From Paramacrobiotus metropolitanus (lineage: Eukaryota; Tardigrada; Eutardigrada; Parachela; Macrobiotidae), in contig NW_026570244.1 of assembly GCF_019649055.1 (NCBI RefSeq), positions 744,001-808,000 of the forward strand: DNA of 64,000 nt, read 5' to 3'. The position numbers and the translations under genes are program-made. Below the pieces are notes generated by a model. The model was not told the origin of the DNA and did not search any database. It saw nothing but the letters and a program-made list of their open reading frames with translations. Shown piece after piece: positions 46,860 to 59,277 of this stretch; the first letter of the stretch is position 1; each line of letters opens with the position of its first letter.

Positions 46860-47510
46860 CAGCACCTTTTGTACCTTTCCGGTAGCTCACAATCTGGATT
46901 CGCGTGGTGTTGTGATAAGGTACGTGGTTCTTGATTTTGTATTATTATTTGCATATTCGAATGTCGAACGATTGCCTTATAAGAAATGAACAATGAGTGG
47001 CAGTAGTCAAAACAGGTGTTTATTTTGTTTTAGACAAGGGAGTAACAATAGTCGCTCCCTATTAATTACATTCGTTAATGAGTGTTCTCGTCCTACTCGG
47101 TTGTTGTTGCGAATTGATCCAGAAGGGCCTCTACAAGGCCTACACCTTTGGTCGGAACGAATACGGAAAAATACATACGCAATGCGCACTGAAAAACATG
47201 ACTGTACTACCGGACAGTGTGTTTGTTGTGCAGCATATACAGCTAATACAGGTGTGGTTTACATTATTGCACACATGACACAGCTATGAAATGTCATTAC
47301 AGCATCTTTTCGCAAACATTTAATTTTTCAGATTTAACAGACGGAACTGACAAAGCACATAGCTGAGTTTTACGTACAGTCTCCAGACTCCAGAGCACCG
47401 GAAGTAAGTAACTAAATGCTTAATCCTACCGCGAGCGGCCGAGCGCCATTTTCATATCTATATTCAATGGATAAAACAAGGAAATCCTTCGCTCAGTTCT
47501 GGGGTGATTG
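46860..47510. other. No gene seen
   Basis: Short frames only; nothing that continues the VWA5-like homology can be recognised. Confidence 0.4.
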
Positions 47511-47552
47511 TACTGCTGTACATTAATGTTGCCGGAAGTGCTCCAATCTAAA

Positions 47553-47730
47553 ATGAATTTCGAGTATTCGAAATTCAAATACACTACCGTTTGAATTCCG
47601 AGTAATCGGAATTGCAATTGCAGGCATTCCAATTCCGAGTAATTGCAATTTAAATGGACGCTGTTGTAATTTCGATTATTCGAAATCTAATTTCCGACAT
47701 TAGAATTCCGAGTATTCGGAATTGCAATGC
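47553..47730. repeat. Left array of AT-rich palindromes
   Basis: Dyads such as GAATTTCGAGTATTCGAAAT and AATTCCGAGTATTCGGAATT, repeated at roughly 35-45 bp spacing. Confidence 0.75.
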
Positions 47731-48331
47731 ATATCATATGAATTTTAAATAATTGGTTTTTTAAAAAAGTTTTATTTAAAATTTGGATTTTAATTACAAT
47801 GTACCATCAAACTACAAACTACGGAACTGGTAGTTGTACTGCGATAATTACTTTAAGGGAAGTAGGAGCAAAAGGAAATTTCTTAGAGAATTAAGAAAGA
47901 GCCTTTGCCTATTTGGCACCCGCCTGGTGTGTTGACTGTTAAACGATGATATACATTTATCAGTTCGGCGCACAATAAACTCTCCATAGCGAAAATTACA
48001 ACAAAATAGTTTTCCGTTTGAAGCTACCCCTGTTCTGGCTTTCACCGTCGCAAATGTAAAGACCAGCGATGTTGACTCAAACCTCAAAGTTAGCGCAGTC
48101 AACGGCTGCGTGCGGCAACTACAACGACGACGCATAAAATTTGGTCAGCTTTTCTTTGGGGATTGGGTGAAGACACCAGCACCGGAACACAGGTCATCGG
48201 CGCAACCGGCCCCGGCGTCCTTGCTAAAATAACCTGCTCTTCACAAAGAGGGTGATTGGGAGGAAGGACGACTTGTTACATGTAGTTCACCTTTACCTGA
48301 TACAGCAGCAACTGAAATGCATTAAATACAA

Positions 48332-49000
48332 ATGCACCACTTCAAGTATCGTTGTTCTACATCCGCATTGCTCCTCCTGTTTGTACATCAGGATGTAAAT
48401 CCTGTGTATTTTACTTTTACACTAAAAAGTGTAAAAATAAAGCAAAACCGGGTTGGAAATACTTGTAATTTATTTTTAAAACTGCACCAACTTGACCGCC
48501 CAGGGCTGTATATACCCAGACTTCATCAGCAGTGCCGGCCGGTGGTACCAACCGGAAACGAATGGTGGATGATTTTAAAGCTTTACATAACTCTAGATGT
48601 GGCTATAGACGCCACTTGGTTTTTTGTGCATAATGCGCAGGAGATAACGACTGGTAACGTGTGTCATCACGATCCGGAACTTTACGCTCCGAATGGTCAA
48701 ACAACCATACCGCACGTATTCAAGATACCGCGCTGCACAGCTCCGTTTTTTAACATACCCGTTCTTATCTCTATGAATCATAACTTACGCACCATAGTTC
48801 GCTGCACTGGCCGTATACCAGCCAACAGAGAAAGATGCCTGACTTTTCGTATTGTTGTTTCCCAAAAAATTCCGGATTTTTTATTTGGTTTTTATGAGTG
48901 TTTTGTGGTTAAAATTGTGGGCTGCATGACACGTTGTAACGATAAAAGCCGGTTAACTTTAAATGTAGCTCACATACCGCTCTTTCAGAAACAAAAATGA
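48332..49000 (+). CDS. Hypothetical 222-codon frame inside the TIR element
   Basis: The longest open frame of the element. It is mixed hydrophobic/basic with many cysteines, has no recognised domain and an AT-rich codon use like its surroundings. It may be chance or a decayed element gene. Confidence 0.25.
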   Translation: MHHFKYRCSTSALLLLFVHQDVNPVYFTFTLKSVKIKQNRVGNTCNLFLKLHQLDRPGLYIPRLHQQCRPVVPTGNEWWMILKLYITLDVAIDATWFFVHNAQEITTGNVCHHDPELYAPNGQTTIPHVFKIPRCTAPFFNIPVLISMNHNLRTIVRCTGRIPANRERCLTFRIVVSQKIPDFLFGFYECFVVKIVGCMTRCNDKSRLTLNVAHIPLFQKQK

Positions 49001-50439
49001 TCCAGATCAGCTTTTAATGCGCTAGTCAGAAATATGGCCTCATTTACTATGCTTGCGGAATGCACGAGAATTACTCGTGCGGAGTTTCAGTTATTCCGTG
49101 CACTGGCCAAATACGGTTGCTAGAATATGGATGTTCCTTACTGTTAAAAAGGAGAAACTCTATCCGAAACGGTAACGTTTTTTCCACCTATGTTCTTAAT
49201 TTCGCATCACCGCTTTCAGAAGGTTGGCCATTTTTGTGCTTAACATTGGCTATTATGCTTCATGGTCGTAAGTTCATAACAACTGTTCAATTGATAATAA
49301 TTATAACAATGACGATGCAGTGCTATGGTTACATAACGCAATATCACAGTATTTTTAAAATGGGTACCTGTAAGTAATAAAGATGGTGTAAAAGGGGTGC
49401 TTATGTAGCTAAAATAATTAACAAACCTGGGCGGGAGGGGTGCATATAACCGTTGCTGTTTCACATCGCCCTCACTCTCAGTATTACATAGTATGTTTAT
49501 GGTTACGCGCGAGCCTCCCGCGCTATGAGTTTCGGCTACGCGCGAGAGCATCTCGCGCTATGAGTATTGACTACGCGCGGAGTTTTTCCCGCACAAAAAA
49601 CTACTAACAAAAGTTTGAATTGTGTATCCAATACGACAGGGCAACTAACAATTACGGCAAGGTCACCTTTTAGTGATGTAAAACCAAAATCTGACCTTAC
49701 CGGCGTTTCACATTTTTTGATAATTTGACTTTTCACAACTCTCAGCCGTTATGGCGTCAGAACTTAAAGTGGGAAACAGTGGAGCAAAGGAGCCAGCGAA
49801 CACATCAAGTGCATCAAGTCGTTATAAATCCTGGCGGCAATGCCAAAGCATCAACGACGCATCCGCTTCATGACACGTTCCCGGGAAGGCTTTCTTGTGG
49901 ATAGTAGTCATACTACCATCCTTACGTTCCCCTACAGCTCAGTGAAGCCGGTGTGAAAGAAAGCTGGCGCTTACCGCCCACACCGGCGGAATTCAATTCC
50001 CACAAAGAAAAGCATTACGATAACCCTGAAAAGTTACTGCCAGGCGATGGTGCGTCTTAAGCTTGTGGATGGCGTGATGGATGTCACCAGGGCAGCCGAA
50101 CATTCCCGAAGCCGCAGCAGAAGCCGATTTGCCAGAGCCAGAGCATCCTACTGTAAGCAACGTTTTCGCCCCTGATTTTACGACGTTCAGAGTCAGACCT
50201 CGCGCAACCATTAAGCCCCGCTGTCGGCCGTCGAAAGAAAGGCGCCATGAACGGTTCAATCAGACAGCCCAAACGTCATCGCAACCAGTCCAAGCCATGC
50301 CCCAGCCTGCCGACACACCGGTTCCCGCTTACTCAAACAGTCCCTCCGCAGAAAGGAACGATATGAGCATGGCGAAAACAAGCGGCTCGGATTTGCAGCT
50401 AAGACTCCTTAACGCATGGATCTATCTGCTGCTCAATCT

Positions 50440-50950
50440 AATTTCCTCAGAAAGGCGGCCTAGAACTTCCTGCAGAGTTGGATCTGTACCAAAATAACGA
50501 CCTGTGCTTCCCAAGGCCACGTTTCCACATGCGGATGCATGGAGAAAACCTTGTGCAGTCCACGTTTAACGGTTTAACGGATTGTTTAACGCACCACTAT
50601 GTTTGCGCGTTGTACAGCTGTGACATCCCCGGTCTTGTCCGGATCTACTATTCAACGGGTCAAATGCCCAGACTTGCTGAAACTACAGTGGCATTTCCTG
50701 TTTGCCCATCTGGCATCTGGAGAGCAAGGGTCAGATCAGCATCGAGTACGACCCAGTTTACGGGCAATCACCTGGAGGAAATAAGTGCCTAATATGACTG
50801 TATGCTCGTTTTGCCTATGACCTGTTATTGGGAAAGCAGATTCAAAACGCCAACTACGCCCGGGAGGACGAACTGCGCCACTGGTTTTTAACCATGATCG
50901 AAACCGGCACATTGGCGCCTCCTCCCAGATCGCGGGGTCGTAATCCGTGA
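50440..50950 (+). pseudogene. Possible degraded coding region inside the TIR element
   Basis: Consecutive open pieces in different frames read LDLYQNNDLCFPRPRFHMRM (about 50478), LLKLQWHFLFAHLASGEQG (about 50660), and YARFAYDLLLGKQIQNANYA ending in PPRSRGRNP before TGA (about 50800-50950). The composition looks protein-like, but I cannot assign a family. Confidence 0.3.
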
Positions 50951-51326
50951 ATGTAAACCACGCTGAGAGGTCATAACTGCACAGCAAAAGCAGCACATAC
51001 GGTGGAAGTACGCCGGCGGTTGCATCTGCCCAGCGGATACAGATCAGTTTCGCTGTGACTATTGCTCTGTAACTAAACGATACAATAACTGTCGGTTCTG
51101 TTTCTTAAATTCACCATCTCAAGAAATGATGAATTCGACGTACGTAGACGTATGTTCGAGAAATGAACTGAAAAACCGTACAATTTCCAGTTTTTGCCAT
51201 AACTAGTGGTCGAAAGTATTCTGCAAGATATTCTCGCGCAGTCTACTGTAAGATAATCATGACTCAGTCTATTCTGTTAGTATTAATTAAATTTCAAAGA
51301 AATCGAAATCCAGAAAAGTCACGTTT

Positions 51327-51530
51327 AAATTCCGAATATTCGGATTTTATTTTACCGCAGTTTAAATTTCGAATACTCGAATTCATATTGCCCCATTTTG
51401 AATTTCGAGTAATCGAATTCAAATTGCGGCCTTTTAAATTTCAAATATTGTATTTGAAAATCTAAAAAAATATTTTTAGATTACTTGGAATTGCAAATAC
51501 TTGAATTTGAATTCCGAGTACTCGGAATTG
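51327..51530. repeat. Right array of AT-rich palindromes
   Basis: Same dyad type as the left array, including the perfect palindrome AATTCCGAGTACTCGGAATT near 51509-51528. Confidence 0.75.
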
Positions 51531-51589
51531 GTATCGGAATTCTTTCGCATGCAATTTCGAGCACTTGCGGCAACACTACTGTACATCAA

Positions 51590-52625
51590 AATTGCGCCAC
51601 GAACCTACGTGCTAGCAAGAGCAGTAACTAGTAGTAGTAATATGAATACTGATTATCTGTGCCAGGACTTCGGCCCCTGTCCTTTGAGGCGAAGGATCTC
51701 GGCTTCTACTTCACCAATTTTGTTGCTTTAAAGTACATCAAATTCTTTAGGTGTAGCGGTGGATCCAAGATTGATGACTTTTTGCCAAAATCATTTGTCT
51801 AGGTCCAGTGGTCAATCATAAGCTGGTTTAACCATGGACGCGATAAGAAATGCACACTGTCCTAACACAACTTGACCGAAAACAGCAGAAATATCTGAGC
51901 TGGTACTTAACAATAACTAATAAGTATCTGTACGAGTACAATACAAAGTAAAAATTCATGTAACTTAACACGTTAGTCATCATCACGTTAGTGATCATTG
52001 CAAGTTATGTACTGTATGTACTATGTACAAGAGACAGTCCGTTTTTCGATTAACTTATGTAAAGTGTATCATAATATCTATATTACCTGACAGGACTTGA
52101 GCGTAAGCTTTAAAGACTTTGATATTACTAAACATACGTACGGGTTTATTAATATTATGACAGTATGTAAGCGACCGCAAAGCAACACATCCTTGGAATT
52201 ACTTAGTTTTTAATAGTCATCGGCCAATATTCATCCGTGCTGGGCTTGTAAAACTAATATCTTAGATTTATCTGCAGCAATACACCTATACTCGTACAAA
52301 ACAGTTACTAGTTACCAACTTACAATACAATGATACAGAGTACATACGATATTTACGGAATCAGCTAAACAGCCGGAAATACGCAGGACTTGCATGAGCC
52401 GTTGCCGATGAACCGAACAGCGAAAAAAGCGTTGCGAGATGGGCGAAAAGCCGTCTATTTGTCGTAAAAAAAAAGAAACCAAATACTACAGTAAATTTAC
52501 AGATTATAGATAGGAACGGAAATGCGACATAATTTTCTCGGTCCACAGATTCGCGATCCGAGGAGGTTGTTCATCCGGAAGCACAGAGCATCACTGCGCA
52601 AGCGATTCGGGCATTAATGGACCAT
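51590..52625. other. No gene seen
   Basis: AT-rich, no recognisable feature. Confidence 0.4.
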
Positions 52626-52632
52626 TACAATG

Positions 52633-55435
52633 TCAATTCAAAGCGCAGAACGTTACCTCTTCCCCGGCCACGTTCCAGTCGGCCTCGTGGTCGGCGCCCA
52701 CGTGCCAGACCATGTACTTGCGCGCCGACGTGGTCTCGCCCAGGAAGACTTTGTCGCACGTCTGCAAACAGTCACTTCGGTTAGGTACAGTATTCTCACA
52801 GGTACAACGGAGAAGGCGCGGGCCGACCCGGGCGTGTTACTGCACAACTTTCAACTTACACGCATAACACTGATAACAGTACTAACTTTCTCCCAGAAAA
52901 TCAAACCAAAAACGTTAACAATATCCAAATTAATTTAACAATTTCCAACAGCATATAGGCAGAATATCTACGTACTTCGGGAAATATCTATAAGACAAAA
53001 CTAACGGCAGTACCTTGACAGGGCACCTGTAACGCTGCAGACACAGCTTGCTGTCTTTGTCAGTGTGCAGACCGTTGGTGAGGGCCTCTCCGATGCGGAC
53101 GTAGGGAATCTTGTCCTCCAGCGCTTCCCGATTCTGCACAACAAACCCACATAGTTATTGCACGACTTGCGCGCACTCGAACTAACAATAAGTGTGCAAC
53201 ACTGCAGTATTCACCTTCTTGGCGTTCTCAAAGTATTCTTTGCCTAAGCCCAATAACTCAGGGTGCTTGGCTTTGACGTGAGATTCCAGCTGGTGATCGC
53301 TGGCAAACACAATTTCCTCACACACCTGCAAGTTGCAGCAACAACCTGCCATGTACTCATTCATGTACATAACCAGTCAGTGGCACACACGAAGTCTCCT
53401 TCTACGCAACTTCATCAGTTAAATTTAAAGCAGTAGTGTCTGGTCGTGGCCGCCAGATTTATATACAATAAAATACGTTGCCACTTTTAAGATACAAAAC
53501 CTGACGTGAAGAAGAATAAAGCGACGAAAATGACAGGGAGTATCAGTTAGCTTCACCAAAATTAGCCGTAGTTACGCAGCATCTACATAGAGTGTCTGGA
53601 AAACGCTAGTGGAGTCTCACGTAATAACTGCCGACCTACAGAAACCACGCTGCTCTCTCACCTCTTTGGCAGGGCATGCGTGGAAGAAGTCGGTGCCCAA
53701 ATCGAAGCGGGACGCGTGCTGCATCACCAGGTGATGATGCATTTGCCGCGAACCTTGCGGACCGCCAATCTTGTGAGCCAGGCACGGATCAATGTTGCAG
53801 ATGTACTTGATTTCACGCTTCCCGGGCTGCTGCACGAAACAACCGAGCCATTCAACAGCTAGCATAATTAATCAACCAATTCCTCATTAACATCACGGCC
53901 ATGCCTCGCCATCCACGTCGCCCATTTCCGTGCGAATAACGATCCTGTCCGGGATGATCTGGCTGGGGAAGAGCTCCCCCTTGCTGCGCGTCCATCCGGG
54001 GAAGAACATGCGGCGGGCACGACGCAGAAACTTGTTACGCTTCTACAAATCATCAAATGACAAGCAGTTACTGGTCTCCATACCGTGGTTGACAAATTCC
54101 TCCCCAACTACAGCAACACAGCACTCTTGTCGCTCTTGCCGACGTGCGGATCCTCTCCTGGTTCGACCGACTCCAGAGCTGCACGCACCGCAGTGTAGTA
54201 CTTCCGGTGGTCCTCCAGCAGGTGCTTGCGCATGTACATGTCGCCGGGATCGAAGCGCACCACCGGGCAGCCCTGCCTGCCGTTGAATCGACCCGGACAG
54301 GGACACACAAAGTTCAATATGACGTTGCGCAGGTCGTGCTTGCACTGCAGATGCGCCTTCAGCAAGCGCGGCTCGCAGGCGCGGAATTCTTGGCAGGCCG
54401 CCTCCTGTCCGGCGTAGGGACATGGCAGCGGATCCATCATGAACTGCAACACCGGCGCATTCATGTAAATTTCCTATTGAATTGTGTCAGATCCTTTTTG
54501 ATTAGAATAATGATTTAATTTAAATTTAAGTTTAATGAAATTTAGAAATTATATAAGCGATTAAACGAGAACAATCAATTAAATATCTGACAGAATTAAA
54601 AATAATTTACTCTAGTTCATTTGTTAATAACAACAGCATGACAATAAATATATTACCGAAAATTATTTCCTTCAAAAAATAACTGATGCCAATTTAAGGT
54701 GCGATTCGCCACAAAACTCGCCTATAATGCGGCTTGACAGGCATACTGTACTTACACTAACAGTGCCCATGACCAGCACGTGGTCGGCCGTCTTGGAGGC
54801 CCGCACGATGATCTTGTGTGGGATGCTGATGTTCAGTCTTTTCGCATTGTAGTCGGGTCTCTTCAACGCGTCACACAAGTTCTACAATAACAGCAACGTT
54901 CAACTGTTTTTACTAACATTAAGGAAACACTCCCAGTTTTTCAGCAACAGAAACATCATTAGTTGATAAAAATACAAAACACTTAACAGGTACGAATTCA
55001 CTGTGCACAGCTCTAAGATCGTGAACACTGAAAAGTGAACGATAACTAAACGAATATAAGTAATGATAACAAATAACTTGTCACAAACAGTGACAAACTG
55101 AAACACAAGTATTCCAATTTCCTAACCAGTCTAATAATAACCTGTTCCATATCTGCCGAGACATTTTTGACGTGCTTCGCCGACCTCCGGTTTTGTCCCA
55201 ACAGTTTCCCCTCTTCGATAACAGTCTGTTGGGGCTTTTTGTTCAAATGGGGGAATGATTTGGTGTCAGGGGATGATTTGGCTGACGAGGAGCCATAATC
55301 GCTGTGAGATGCTCGGTCGACGGTGGCGTCGGTTGGCGAAACGCAGGTGCGCGCTTGTGCTTCTTCTCCGATTCCCTGATCATCAGCATCCTCCGCAGAC
55401 GGCAACACAGTCGTCGAATCGGACATGGCGTCCAT
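52633..55435 (-). CDS. ZF-G: family copy of about 460 aa with a lost exon-3 donor
   Basis: Minus-strand exons: 55435-55142, 54881-54756, 54443-54135, 54042-53917, 53829-53662, 53325-53215, 53133-53014 and 52761-52633 (stop TGA), all multiples of three. All five fingers are conserved, for example CPYAGQEAAC...HLQCKH and CPCPGRF...C...HLLEDH. Exon 4 has FPSQIIPD. By alignment, exon 3 should end at AAG (54135), but the next bases are AGCGAC instead of GT; the frame then reads on to a stop about 12 codons later. So either another donor is used or the protein ends after finger 2. The other junctions are canonical. An older lineage than ZF-B/C/E, judging by divergence. The 5' flank carries the GC-rich motif and a conserved CATTCCGTTAGCATGAA block shared with ZF-B. 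Confidence 0.65.
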
Positions 55436-55439
55436 AACG

Positions 55440-56390
55440 TTCGGAGTTGATTTAAGGTTAACAAACCAATGATAGTGTCACTTTTGAACGAGCAGAAACA
55501 ACCAAGAAATTCTGGATGAAATTTCTTATCGTAAAATTCGGTAAATAATAAATTTCAGCTCTGCAGTCTGCACACTGCACTGCACAGTGCACACGCATGG
55601 ATCATGGTCCATCAGCCGAGCCCATGCCACTCCATGGCAGATGATTCAATTTCATGCTAACGGAATGATCACCAGCACCGCCCCGGTGTGGCAGTCTGAT
55701 ACGGCCTTTGTTCCGTCGGTTCTTGAAATGATTCAAACGAACCTCGATGAATTTCGATACAACTTCTAACTTGTTTCATCTTCACGAGTTCACGTCTTGT
55801 CTTGTGAGTTGTGGCTTCCTTTAGTCGTATTACTCGTATGTGTCGATGTATTCTGCGCACTAATGTCCGACATACGCACAACTGTGTCCACATCAAGATG
55901 CGAGGAAGAGAATGATAAGGGAGCAGAAGCCCGACAAGCAATGTCGTAGAGCACTGGCTCGACGGCTGCAGCGACAACCGATCACTCGTCAACAGCGTCA
56001 AGAGCTTGACAACGGACCAGTTTGAGTTATCCCCAGACAATGCCTGTCCGGATGAAAAACCCCAAGGGGATGTTTCTGTCAAATTGCCGTCAAAACTATA
56101 CGGTTGACTGGCGGAAAGTATGGTTAAGAGGACGGCGGACGAGGTGATGGTGAGGCAGAAGAAATGATTACTTTAATTTAACATTTTTTTAATTTAACAT
56201 TTAGTAATTTTAACATTTTTAGCCAATTTTAGGTCCTTGAAACCTTGTTTCACTGCTGATGTCTGATGTGCGCGGCGCGCGCACTGCCATTTGGCAGCAG
56301 CCCCGGCAGTGCAGAAGTTTGCGGTCGCGGTTACTACGTGTTTTCGTATACACAGTAACACAGTACAGAGCCGTCATCCAAACGTACTTC
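55440..56390. other. 5' flank of ZF-G and intergenic
   Basis: 55440-55760 aligns with the ZF-B upstream region (GGATCATGG, ATTCATGCTAACGGAATGAT in reverse, GC-rich motif). 55770-56390 has no gene that I can recognise. Confidence 0.45.
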
Positions 56391-56392
56391 TA

Positions 56393-56973
56393 CAGTATGC
56401 TTGAAAAATATTTTCATCTGCCATGGTCAAGGGGGCGTGGCCAGACAGCATTTAAAAGTTTGCATTGATTGCATACTATGCAATGCAGTGAGTGGAGTTA
56501 TTCGTAATTAGTAATTAGTTATATTAAATTTTTACTGTAGCACCGTGAACTTTTGAAATTATCGAGTGGTGATGTAAACGAAGACCACGTGCGGCGGCTT
56601 GTGTCACTGCTGCCTAAATACACATTCTCGAAAATTTGTTACGAAGGGCAGTACGAGTACATATCTGCTAATCAGTAAAAGAAGTTTTTTGCACGGTTTA
56701 CTACATACAATACTAACTGATTAAATTTTTGAAAATGTGTACTCAGGCAGCAATGACACGAGCCGCCGCACGTGGGCATCGTTTACATCACAACTGGACA
56801 GCTGCAAAAGTTCACGGTGCTAAAAAGTAAATACAGTAAAAATTCAATATAAAACTAATTACGAATAACTCCGCTCGCTGCATTGCATAGTATGTGATAA
56901 CACGCAAACTTTTAAATGCTGTCTGACCACGCCCCCTTGACCATGGCAGATGAAAATATTTTTTTAAGCATAC
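56393..56973. mobile_element. Foldback MITE with TA flanks
   Basis: 581 bp. The left arm (56395-56660) and right arm (about 56740-56973) are inverted copies over about 230 bp, including GTATGCTTGAAAAATATTTT, CATGGTCAAGGGGGCGTGG and GCGGCGGCTYGTGTCA-like segments. TA dinucleotides flank both ends (56391-56392 and 56974-56975), consistent with a Tc1/mariner-type target. There is no coding capacity. It sits just upstream of ZF-H, where exons 1 and 2 should be. Confidence 0.75.
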
Positions 56974-56979
56974 TACGAT

Positions 56980-57250
56980 AGTATACTACCATTTTACAAA
57001 ATATGAAATTTTTCTGAATTTGGAGGACCCCTATGTGCCCTGGTCAGTATAATAATACGGTTTATCGCATTTTGCCGTTCGATCAATTAAAATTGAATTT
57101 TTCTTAACAAAGCACAGCCTTAAATTCCGTTAAATTGAATATTAGTTAAATTATTCTCTGGTCTGTGTTATTACTGCATTACTCGTATTCAATTCAGCTG
57201 AAACGTTCAACTGAGAATAATTGATGGAAATGAATGTTCTGATTGATGGC
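56980..57250. other. Spacer before ZF-H
   Basis: AT-rich. I see no exon 1 or exon 2 of the family here. Confidence 0.45.
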
Positions 57251-57252
57251 AG

Positions 57253-58882
57253 TTCGTGCTGGATCCCTTACCGTGCCCCTTCGCCGAGCATGAGACGGCC
57301 TGCAAAGCGTTCCGCACTCATGAGGCGCGTTTGCTGCAGGCGCACCTGCACCCAGCACGGCCTGCGCACCGTCATCCTGAATTTCCGTGTCCCTGTCCGG
57401 GCAAGTTCAACGGCAAGAAGAGTTGCCCGGTGGTGCGCTTCGATCCCGGCGACATGTACATGCGCCGGCACCTGCGGGAGGACCACCGGAAGTACTCTGA
57501 GGAGGTCTATGCGGCGCTGGTGTCGGCCGAGAAGGGCGAGGATCCGCAGGTCACCCAGGTGAAGCCAACGCACTGTGTAATGTGTTTACGGAGAGATTAG
57601 GCGATAATCAGCGCAACATTGCGAAGCACGAAATGAGCGGTTAATATAGTATGACTGCAGCATCTGTCATTGGCAGAAACGTCAGAATTTTATGCGCCGT
57701 ACTCGCCGCGTGTACTTCCCGGGGTGGACTAACAAGAAGGGGGAGCTCTTCCCCAGCCAGATCATTCCCGACCGGATTGTTTTCCCGACGAAAGTCGACG
57801 AGGTGGGTGGCGACTGGCGAGGTGTGGCGACAGGGAACGTGTCATGTCAACGTGTCAAGCACTAACCCGGTTGTTTCATGCAGCACAAGCAAATCCGGTA
57901 CATCTGCAAGATTGATGCGTGCCGCAAAGAGAAAGCCCCGAAGGGACACACCTGCGCTCCCGGGAGCGTGCAGCATCACCTGTGGACGCAGCACGAGTCC
58001 CGCTTCGATCCGGGCACCAACTTCTACATCCAGTGCCCGGCTACGGAGGTTTGGAAAGCAGCGTGGTCAAGACATGCAGTCGGTTGGACGTACAGGGCAG
58101 TGTTTGCAGGTATGCCAGGAAATGGTGTACGCCGGTGATCATCAGCTGGAATCGCACGTTAAGGCGCTGCACCCCGAGATGCTGGGCTGGAGCGCGGACT
58201 ACTCGGAGGCCGCCAAGAAGGTACGCAGGTCAATCAGCCTCGCTTCAGCGGCATAATATACGGTGTACGGTATTTGGGTTTGTTTGTTAGTATCGGAAAG
58301 CGTTGGAGGACCAGATCCCCACTGCCCGCATCGGCGAGGCCCTCACCAACCACAGTCTGCCGCCGGACGATGCCAGCCAACTGTTTCTGCACTTTTACAA
58401 GTGTCCTGTCGCGGTACAGCTAGCGCTTTTCTTTTAGACAGCTAGCGCTTTTCTTTAGTTTTTCTGGCTATTCAAGAAATTATACGGTAGTTAATGGAAT
58501 TATGGAGCTATACTTATGGCTAATACTGTCAGTCGTATGTTATCCTTTTTTGACTTAATTTACGGGATAGCAGTTGGGTGGCGTAACGTATTGTTTTGCG
58601 ATGAAAGTACTTAATGATACGCCCGATGCGCATTCTCGGTCGTTGTGGCCTTGTTGGGATGATCATCCTGGCGCTTTCCAGACATGCGACACGGCGTTCC
58701 TGGGGGAGAAGCGTCAGCGGGACTACATGGTCTGGCACGTGGGCGCCCAACACCGGGACGTCTGGAACGTGGCCGCGGACGAGCTGGAACAAGAGGTAGA
58801 CGACACAGTCTATGCTTTCAAGCGCAGTACAGATATTTCCCTTTCCACCAGTACTTACCAACGTCCTGTGTTTTCGCAGTAA
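57253..58882 (+). CDS. ZF-H: family copy without exons 1 and 2
   Basis: Exons 57253-57558, 57677-57802, 57884-58048, 58110-58220, 58291-58413 and 58682-58882 (TAA) are all in frame with canonical junctions. In exon 3 a 2-bp and a 1-bp deletion about 35 bp apart replace the normal finger-1 end (HLQ-x2-H-DL) with HLHPARPAHRHPEF, so the frame is restored but finger 1 is altered. The FPSQIIPD block (exon 4) and fingers 3-5 are intact. The C-terminus is longer than in ZF-B/C (ends PVFSQ). A GTAGAC donor after LEQE and TTTTCGCAG before TAA suggest an alternative last intron whose acceptor is followed directly by the stop codon. The missing 5' exons mean it is a truncated gene unless another promoter supplies them. 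Confidence 0.6.
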
Positions 58883-59277
58883 TGCTTCGTGCTGGCTGGC
58901 TCATCTGTGCTGGCGGAGAAACGACTTGAGCTGCTCACGCACCTGACCAAGCGCCTGCTGTGCCGAATTTTGATTCCTACGAGTCATTTTATCATTTTTG
59001 TAGATATTTTCTGTATTTACGGCTCTCTTACGCCAATCTCGCGTTGTCCTGCTCGTCTATGGACGGCTCGTGCAAGTCTTTTATGTTTGCGGGTGTTTCT
59101 AGTTGTTTATACCTGTTATCGTACTAGTTATATAAATACAGTGCAAGTACTAATTGTCTGTGCCAGGATTTTGTTCTCCGCGGCTAACTTCTCTTCCGCC
59201 CATCCAGTTTTCATAGAATAACATTATAACAATAAGCAGGGCGCTATCCACTGGAAACTGAGAAACGGCTGAAAAAG

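Larger units (their letters stand above)
47517..51585. mobile_element. TIR element of about 4.1 kb with palindrome arrays at both ends
   Basis: The left end TGTACATTAATGTTGCCG followed by GAAGTGCTC (47517-47543) matches the inverted right end (51585-51559) at all but three of 27 positions. Inside each end lies an array of about five near-palindromes of the form AATTYCGA-GTAN-TCGRAATT (47553-47730 and 51327-51530). Between them are several frames without recognisable transposase motifs, notably 48332-49000 and 50440-50950. Symmetric subterminal arrays are typical transposase-binding regions of DNA transposons. I see no clear target-site duplication, so superfamily and exact ends are open. Confidence 0.6.
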
